The notes beneath the pieces were generated by a model that was not told the DNA's origin, ran no database searches, and saw only the letters and a list, made by a program, of their open reading frames with translations. This document shows, piece after piece, positions 57,233 through 64,000 of a stretch of DNA of 64,000 bases (the first letter of the stretch is position 1; each line of letters opens with the position of its first letter). The stretch spans positions 7,624,481 through 7,688,480 of the forward strand of contig CM040448.1 in NCBI GenBank assembly GCA_022749755.1, given 5' to 3'. This stretch comes from Azadirachta indica (taxonomy: Eukaryota > Streptophyta > Magnoliopsida > Sapindales > Meliaceae). Both the position numbers and the translations under genes were made by a program.

Positions 57233-60200
57233 CACTATAAGAAAAGTTATATATGGTAGCATCTGAAAAATGCTACCATACATAAATGGTAGCATTTTGG
57301 CCTATGCTATGTTAGCCAACATAATTAAAAATTCTTGTCTTTTGTAGCATTTTTTCGATACTACAAAAAAGAATTAGTGGCATAGGAAAAAACCTATGTA
57401 ATTAACTATCATTGCATTTTACTAGTGCTATCTTTGTATGATATATAACATTTACAAAATGCTACTAAATGTGAATTTATAACAAGAAGAAAATGCTACT
57501 ATTAGAGGCTTAGGAAGCCAAACAATGCATCTTTATAGCATTTTATTAGTGCTGTCATTTGTAACACATGCCAATTATTTCATATATTACATTTGTATTG
57601 TTTTTTAAAGGTTATGAATATAATAATCAATATTATACAATAATTTCTAATTTTCTTAATATTATCAATCAAATGTCAAACAATACATATAATTTATCGT
57701 TCAAATTATTCTATTGATGAAAATTATATACAAATATATTTACATGTATTGTTAAAAGAAACAATATATAAACAATTATATCACTACATAATAAAGTTCA
57801 AAGTACGCCAAATATGCACAAAAAGTTAAATATTTTTGTTTCTTAATACTATGTTGTCTTTAGCTTGTCTCTATTTTCCAATAAAATATTTGGTATCTTC
57901 ATAACCCACATTATAAATTTAACAAAAAGTTATTTGTATTTCATTAATGAAAATAATCAATAATGATTCTTTAAATGCAAAAATAAATAGATTAGAAACA
58001 CCAGTACTTTGTATGAATAAACGCATATCTTATGAGCAATATTTTTCCTACAAGAGTCTCTAATCACAGTTTTGATGATGTAACAAGAAACTTATTTTGA
58101 GAGGACAGAAAACAAATCGTGTAGGTCATTACGGAACAATAATAACTACAACTTTACATCATTTGATGGGTTTGTGTTTTTAATAATAGCTTAAGCATAG
58201 GAAACTAAGGAGAGAAAAATTAAAGAAAATCAAGCTAATAGTTAAAGAAGCTAATACTTAAAGCTCCACTCAAGCTCAAAACTATCAAGCCTAATAGTTA
58301 AAGCTCCTTTCCACACTATTAACCCAAATGTAGTGCACCACAAAAGAAAAACAAAGCAGCAGCATAACCTAGTTAGCAGCCAACAGAAATAGGTAGCATT
58401 CTCGGCAGAACAACATCAAATAGGCAGCAAAATGCAACAAGCAGCCACTACAAAAAAATAGCAAAACAACAAATCAATAAAATAACAAAATTGCAGATTA
58501 GTAAAACAACAAAATATCAAAACAACAGATCAACAAAATAGCAGCAACAGGCAGGGAATAGAAGTAGACCAGACACAGGAAGCTAAATGTAGGAAATATT
58601 AACAGTAGCAAATGTGTAGCCAACAACTAGAACGGCAATAGGGTACAGTAGCTAAATGCAGCAAGCAACACCATGAAGGTAATAAATGTAGGAAGCATAT
58701 ACAGTAAGCTAAATGCAGGAGGAAGCACCAAAATGCAGTGAGTAAAAAAGTGTTGCACTTTCATCACCAACAGCAGTAATCTTGCACTGTAAAACTTCCA
58801 GAAATAGCTGCCAACAACTCAGCAGCAGCAATAACGAACCAAAACAATAGGTAACATCAATTATTAAAAAAAAACAAAAATTAGGAACTGCCTAAGCATT
58901 AAACATAAAATCCGTGCTTATTTATTGTGGTGGTAAGTTTCACCCAATGAATGAAACACAATTAAGCCCCATGTTTGCAATAGTGTAAGCTACCTTATTT
59001 TCTTCATGATAGATGTGAGAAATATGAAATTCCATTTGCTTAAGTTGAGATAAACAATTGAACCAACGAGTGTATAGTGATCAAGGACAAGCATAATTTC
59101 GTAATAATAAACAATTGACAAGTAAATCAATATAGCAATAAAATAATAGGCCATATAGTAAAACCAAATAAAAATAACCCAATCCAAATCCTATAGCACA
59201 TTTATAGTTATGGCAACAACAACCGAGAACCTTATACAAAAGATAACAAAATGCATAATAGCAACAATAAGCCAGAAACAACCTATTACGATATCAAAGA
59301 ATCTAGCAGAACAACAACTAACATATAATAATTAAATAAATTTATTGTTACTATAGCAAATCATAAAATCCAGTAGAACAGTAAAGAAAATACAGATAGA
59401 ATTATGAACTAATAATTGAAAGTGAGAGAAGAGTAAGGAAGATAAGACTATTAGCAACTATGTGCTGAAATGCTTAAAATATTTTGCTATAAGCTGTTTA
59501 TTTCTATTCATCCCCTGATTTGCTACACAATAAAACTCACTATGATAGTAATAATTAAAAAAATTGAACAAATCACCGAATATGAAGTGGCCCATATCTT
59601 TAGCCAATTGATTTTTATCTTCATCTTTCAATTCAACCCTTACTTATTGTAAATTACAAAACCCATTAATATTAATCTCAAAGAAAGCAAATAAAGAGAA
59701 ACTTATTCAAAGATGAAAGAAAAGGCAAAGAAGAGAGGCAAAAAGTAGTAAGAAGAAAGGAGAGAGAGCGACTTCTAGAGATTGAAGACAAATCAACACA
59801 GTAAAGTGAATTATTCTACAATGATTTGGTTGCTAGTCTAGAAAAGTTGGAGGAAATTAGATCAAGTTTGCTTGAAATAGAAATATAGCAGAACACCAAC
59901 ATCTCCAAAGAAAAATCATGGGGAAGAGAGAAGTAGGGATTTGTTAATTTTGTTTAACTTAGAGAAAAAAAAGATAAAAAATATATCAACCCTTGAATAT
60001 TTAATAGTATAAATATATTTAAGAATTTAGTTTTAACAGTTTGATGTATTTTCCCTCTAAAAATTTTGGGAGACTTTGTAGCATTTTTTCAATGTCATTA
60101 AAAAAAATTATTTGGTAGCATTTTTTTAATGTTATATTAATTAATGTTAAACATAGCATTTATAAAAATGCAACAAATAGAATATGAAATGTAATAAAAT

Positions 60201-60331
60201 AAAAAAGTATTACTACTTCAACACTTAATTGTAGCATTTTTAAAAAAATGTTACAATAAACTAACATATAATAGCATTATGAAAAAAAATGCTACTAGAA
60301 AATGCTACTATAAGTCATATTTCTTGAAGTG
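57233..60331 (-). mobile_element. Non-autonomous CACTA derivative (CACTA2)
   Basis: The left end CACTATAAGAAAAGTTATA and the next 100 bp match the 3' end of CACTA1 read on its minus strand (shared TGGTAGCATTTTGGCCTATG and TGTTAGCC). The right end, reversed, reads CACTTCAAGAAATATGAC and carries TAGCATTTT repeats. Flanking triplets AGG/AAG differ by one base. The element is thus reversed relative to CACTA1, 3.1 kb long, and lacks both genes. A CT-rich leader-like block (minus strand, about 59775-59700) parallels that of CACTA1. It was probably mobilised by a full-length relative. Confidence 0.75.
58335..58870 (-). repeat. AGCAACA-rich cryptically repetitive tract
   Basis: Dense AACAGC, AGCAGC, AAATGCAGCAAGCA and AATAGCAAAACAAC words form an irregular low-complexity tract inside CACTA2, with some imperfect units near 58600-58740 (TAAATGCAGCAAGCA against TAAATGCAGGAGGAAGCA). 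Frames are closed. Origin unknown; it may be a replaced interior. Confidence 0.55.
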
Positions 60332-60334
60332 AAG

Positions 60335-60491
60335 TGTACACTTATGTCAAGTGACAATTTAGGACCAATGTGAGAGAGATTACGTCTAGTTTCTCACATG
60401 CAATCTTGGAAGCTTTTAAAAAGCAAGTAATAGAATTAGTTATTATGTTATTGGAGTATGTATATAAAAATGAGTCTTCATCTTCCCACAC

Positions 60492-60522
<31 letters not shown>

Positions 60523-60839
60523 CACTGGTTTTTAGTGAGAAAAAATCAAGTGGAAGTAAGATTAGCAAGAGAGTATTCAAGAAAGAGTTTAAAGTTTCTT
60601 CAAACCTTGTAATTGCAAGCTTGTAATCTAGTTCTCTTGCTAATAAATTCCCTTTTGAGCTAATTTGATAGTAAACATCGGCCATCTTGGCTGAACCACT
60701 TAAATCTTTTTTTCTTGCTCTGTTTTGTGGTTGAATTCTTGTTATTAATTATTTTTGAGTTTGATTTGATTCTTTAGAACTTAGATTGAATGGTTAAATT
60801 GGAGTCTTGGTTTGGGTCTATTCGATTCACTACCCAACA
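60335..60839 (+). repeat. Copia 5' LTR
   Basis: It ends ACCCAACA at 60839, four bases before the primer site. The start is uncertain: TGTACACTTATG at 60335 or TGTGAGAGAG at about 60370. It contains GTATGTATATAAAAATGAG (TATA-like, about 60458-60475) and a GA microsatellite. The last 270 bp match 55772-56099. Confidence 0.65.
60493..60522 (+). repeat. (GA)n microsatellite in LTR
   Basis: GAAAGAGAGAGAGAAAGAG continuing as GA units just downstream of the TATA-like box, so probably in the transcribed leader of the element. Confidence 0.9.
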
Positions 60840-60842
60840 AAT

Positions 60843-60854
60843 TGGTATCAGAGC
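60843..60854 (+). other. Primer binding site, tRNA-iMet
   Basis: TGGTATCAGAGC follows CAACAAAT and is the standard primer site of plant copia elements, complementary to the 3' end of initiator tRNA-Met. It is unmutated here although the coding region has decayed. Confidence 0.9.
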
Positions 60855-60868
60855 TTTGTTATGTGAAA

Positions 60869-63800
60869 ATGGCACAATCAAGATTGGCCCTTGAGAAATA
60901 AAATGGTGAAAATGACTTCAAGCTATGAAGAATCAAAATAAGGGCATTGGTAGTTCATCAAGGGTTGAAGGAAGCTTTTAATGGTGATGTAAACTTGCCT
61001 AAAAGCTTGTTTGCAAGTGAAAAGAAGGAAATTCTGAAGAAGGTAAATAGTGCCATCATCCCTTAAGACTAAGTAATAAAGTATTAGGGGAAGTTTCAAA
61101 TAAGAAGACAATGGTTGGATTATGGGAAAAGCTAGAAAGCAAGTACATGATTAACTATTTAGCCAATAGGATGTATCACAAGAGGAAATTATACACTTTG
61201 TCTTTAGCTAAAAGTGGTTTGCTTAAAGAACACCTTGATGAGTTTAATAGAATCATTCTTGATCTTGAGAATCTTGATTCTTTAATTTTGGATGAAGATT
61301 AAGCTATGATATTATTAAGCTCCTTGCCAAGTAAATTTAAATATCTTGTGGATACTTTGACACTTGGAAGAGAAACTGTTTCATTAAAAGAGGTAAAGGC
61401 TATCCTAAACACTAAAGAATTAAAGAGTAAAGCTAGTTCTAGAGAATCTTCAAATGGTGAGGGCCTTACAATAAGGGGAAGACTAGAAAATAAGAATAAT
61501 AAAGGGAAAGAAACAGTAAAGATCAATGTCCAAGAAAATGGTCTTGAAATGCTTCCAATGTCATAAAGAAGGTCATTTCAAAAAGGATTGCTCTGAGAAG
61601 AATTAGAAACACAAGGAAAACAAAAATGTAAACACAACTGTAGCTTCAGGTGAAAATGTGGAATCTGATTAGGAAGGATACAATTCATTAACCTGCTAAT
61701 GGCTTCGAATAAGTCTATTAAAAGTCAGTGGATCCTTGATTCTAGTTATTCATTTCACATATGTCTATAGAAAACTATAAGACTTGCAATGGTGGCAAGG
61801 TATTAATAGGGAATAATATATCTTGCTTAGTCATAGGTATAGTCTTTGTGAGATTGAAGTTGGGCGATAAAAACATAAGGGAATTAGAGAAGGTTAGGCA
61901 TGTTCCTAACATGAAGAGGAACTTGATTTCTAGGTATGTTGGATAAGTAGGGATACTTGTTCAAGGTTAAGAATGGTACCTTAAGAATTATAAAAGGGTC
62001 TATTATGTTGATGAAAGGACATAGAAATAATGAGTTATATGTCTTAAAAGGCAAAATTGTCACTAGAGTTTTTTTGGTTGTAATCAGATGTGAGATTGAT
62101 AAGGTTAGATTATGGTACCTAAGACTAAGAAACATAAGTGAAAAGGGACTCAAGGAGCTGTTTAGACAAGGACTTCTTGGGAAAGGCAGATTTGAGACTT
62201 TAAGCTTTTGTGAAGTATGTATTAGGGAAAGCTTCAAGAGTGAAATTTAACACAGTTGAGAACAAAACTAAAGGCACTATGGATTACATTCACTTTGATC
62301 TATGAGGGCCAACTCAAGTCTCTTAGGAGAAGTAAGGTATTTCTTAACCATTATTGAAGACTATTCAAGGAAGCTTTAGGTGTAAATGTTGAAACATAAA
62401 GACCAGGTGCTTGATAGCTTCAAGAAATAGGTAACTTTGGTCTAAAAACAAAGTGAGAGGAACGTAATAAGGCTGAGAACAAATAATGAACTAGAATGCT
62501 ACAACTTAAGGTTCAATGGATTCTATGAAGAGAAGGGGATAGTAAGGCATAAAATTGTAAGGATGACTCCTTAGTAAAATGGTGTTATTGAGAGGATGAA
62601 TAAAACCATTCTTGAGAAGGTCAAATGATGCTTTTGCACTCAATGCTTCCTAAGTTATTTTACGTAGAATGTTGACACAACAGGTTACTTCATAAATAGA
62701 AGTCCAACAATAACTTTGGAAGGAAAAAAACCACAAGAGGTCTGGTTTAGAAAATAGCAAGTTACTCAAACTTGAGGGTCTTTGGATGCTCATGTTATAC
62801 ACATATAAGACAAGGAAAGCTTGATCCAAAAGCTTTCAAGTTTTCATTCCTTAGATATCCATCAGGGTTAAAAGAATATAAATTTGGTGCCTAAGTCTGA
62901 ACAAATATATAATTAGTAGAGATGTTACTTTCAATGAATTAGTAATGCTAAAAGATGAAGTATTGGAAGGGAAAAGAATTTCTACTAACGCACTAGAAAT
63001 TGACCTGAGCAAAGGGAGGATTTAGTTTAAGGTAGAGCTATTTAGAAGACCTGAACATAATAAGCGAATACAAGAAGCTGATCTAGAACAAGATGACAAA
63101 TTAGACTCACTTGAGCAGACAAATCATAACTTGTATCAATTTACAAGAGATCGGGAAAGAAGGATAATCAAACCACTGTGTCATCATAGATATGTCGACT
63201 TAATTGCATATGCAATTTTGTCTTATATAAGAGTGCTTTGAACCTGAGCACAAAACTTACAAAAAGGCAATGAAGAGTAAATTGAAGGAAAACTAAAAGG
63301 CTACTATGGACGATGAAATTCATTCATTGATGAAAAACCCGACCTAAGTTATAGTCCCAAAACTTGCAAACAGAAGGTTTGTTGGTCATAAATGGATCTT
63401 TAAGCTAAAGAAAGGTATTCTAGGAGCTGAGGCAAAAAGATTCAAAGCTACGTTAATGGCAAGAGGATTCACTCAGAAGGAAGGTGAAGACTATAATGAG
63501 ATTTTCTTACTCGTAGTCGAGCATACATCTATAAAAGTCCTCTTAACATTAATTGCTACATAAAGCCTTGAGTTGGATCAGATGGATGTGAAAACGACTT
63601 TCTTGCATGGTGAGTTGGAAAAGTAGATTCCAATGTCATAACTTAAACGTTATGAAGTGCCTAAAAAAGAAGATCAGGTATGTTTCCTTAAATAGTCCTT
63701 AAATGGTCCTTATATGGCCTTAAACAATCTCTTAGATAATGGTACACGAGGTTTAATGACTTTATAATCTCAAAAGAGTTCAAAAGGAGCAAATATGATA

Positions 63801-64000
63801 GTTCTATCTATCACAAGAGGATAAATCAATTTAATCAATATATCTACTTTTTTATGTAGATGATATGCTGATTACGAGCAAAGATAGAGCTGAGATTAAT
63901 AGGTTAAAAGTTTAGCTCAGGGATGAGTTTGAGATGAAGGATTTAGGAGTAGCTAAGAAGATTTTTGATATTTAAATCAATAAGGATAAGAATCTTAAAA
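60869..64000 (+). pseudogene. Copia gag-pol polyprotein, decayed and cut by window end
   Basis: A gag start MAQSRLALEK lies at 60869. The UBN2-type gag core is open at 61111-61302 (SKYMINYLANRMYHKRKLYT, EHLDEFNRIILDLENL) and continues at 61306 (LLSSLPSKFKYLVDTLTLGR) after one stop. A CCHC knuckle CFQCHKEGHFKKDC lies at about 61549-61590. Protease is WILDSS at about 61730, where the family has DSG. A pre-integrase region follows with LWYLRLRNISEKGLKELF (about 62112-62165) and CEVCIRESFKS. Integrase is broken (IVRHKIVRMTP, NGVIERMNK). Reverse transcriptase reads HKWIFKLKKG, KATLMARGFTQKEGEDYNEI, LDQMDVKTTFLHGELEK and an intact YVDDMLITSKD (about 63853-63885). It then runs off the edge. Stops include several TAG for Gln or Trp. 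Confidence 0.88.

Larger units (their letters stand above)
60335..64000 (+). mobile_element. Copia retrotransposon, Tork-like, 5' part
   Basis: A 5' LTR (about 60335-60839), a perfect tRNA-iMet primer site and a gag-pol reading in copia order run to the window end. The order is gag, zinc knuckle, protease, pre-integrase zinc region, integrase, reverse transcriptase. The wording of gag and RT is closest to the Tork/Tnt1 lineage by my recollection. Stops are frequent, many of them TAG in place of CAG or TGG. The 3' part and second LTR lie beyond 64000. The LTR start directly beside the CACTA2 end is uncertain. Confidence 0.85.

Noticed and set aside
59081..59281. Tyr/Leu/Cys-rich minus-strand frames
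   Set aside because: Chance translation of AT-rich sequence inside the CACTA2 interior, without a family pattern.
61884..62237. 117-codon minus-strand open frame
   Set aside because: Antisense of the copia pre-integrase region that reads correctly on the plus strand.
1..64000. tRNA, rRNA or snRNA genes and a bacterial-type gene system
   Set aside because: I saw no cloverleaf-type or conserved RNA text apart from short tRNA-complementary primer sites, and all recognisable proteins are plant transposable-element proteins.

Overview
This window looks like repeat-rich heterochromatin or intergenic DNA of a flowering plant, probably a eudicot. It is strongly AT-rich and I find no intact host gene, tRNA, rRNA or CRISPR in 64 kb. 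What can be read is almost entirely transposable elements of plant type: Ty3/gypsy and Ty1/copia retrotransposons, Mutator-like elements (MULEs), CACTA elements, and two large foldback (hairpin) structures. Nearly every reading frame is broken by stops and frameshifts. Many of the stops sit where the family has Trp or Gln, as expected from C-to-T decay of methylated DNA. The species cannot be named from the sequence.

Layout. 1-3347: 5' half of an Athila/Tat-like gypsy element on the minus strand (gag, tRNA-Asp-type primer site, 5' LTR). 3405-9712: a tandemly duplicated AT-rich unit; one copy holds a decayed MULE (4214-7657), the other lacks it. 9713-11290: 3' end of a minus-strand Sirevirus-like copia element with a series of polypurine tracts. 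12094-17945: a plus-strand gypsy element (5' LTR, gag, protease, reverse transcriptase) split by a solo LTR with a perfect 5-bp target duplication. 17946-21420: AT-rich repeats and a foldback. 21421-26638: a fairly complete minus-strand MULE with modular inverted repeats, flanked by an unusual 77-bp direct duplication. 26936-36240: an almost complete CACTA element with both expected genes. 36943-38171: a foldback element with MULE-like modular ends. 39504-41160: a second 5' LTR of the 12094 family. 41683-43385: minisatellites, one split by a copia solo LTR. 43826-44760: a copia 5' LTR and primer site. 46180-46900: probable remains of another CACTA family. 51560-52938: copia 3' end with a duplicated promoter segment in its LTR. 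53820-55740: a FAR1-like MULE transposase pseudogene. 57233-60331: a deletion derivative of the CACTA family, in reverse orientation. 60335-64000: 5' part of a Tork-like copia element, cut by the window end.

How the parts work together. There is no operon or host pathway here. In the CACTA element at 26936-36240 the TNPD-type transposase and the second, coiled-coil protein would have acted on the repeated subterminal motifs, and they are the likely former helpers of the short copy at 57233-60331. The MULE at 21421-26638 carries a transposase with its target-recognition and zinc-binding regions, and an E2F-like palindrome in its leader. The nesting gives a relative order of events: the 670-bp repeats came first, then the gypsy and MULE insertions that split them, then the solo LTR inside the gypsy element.
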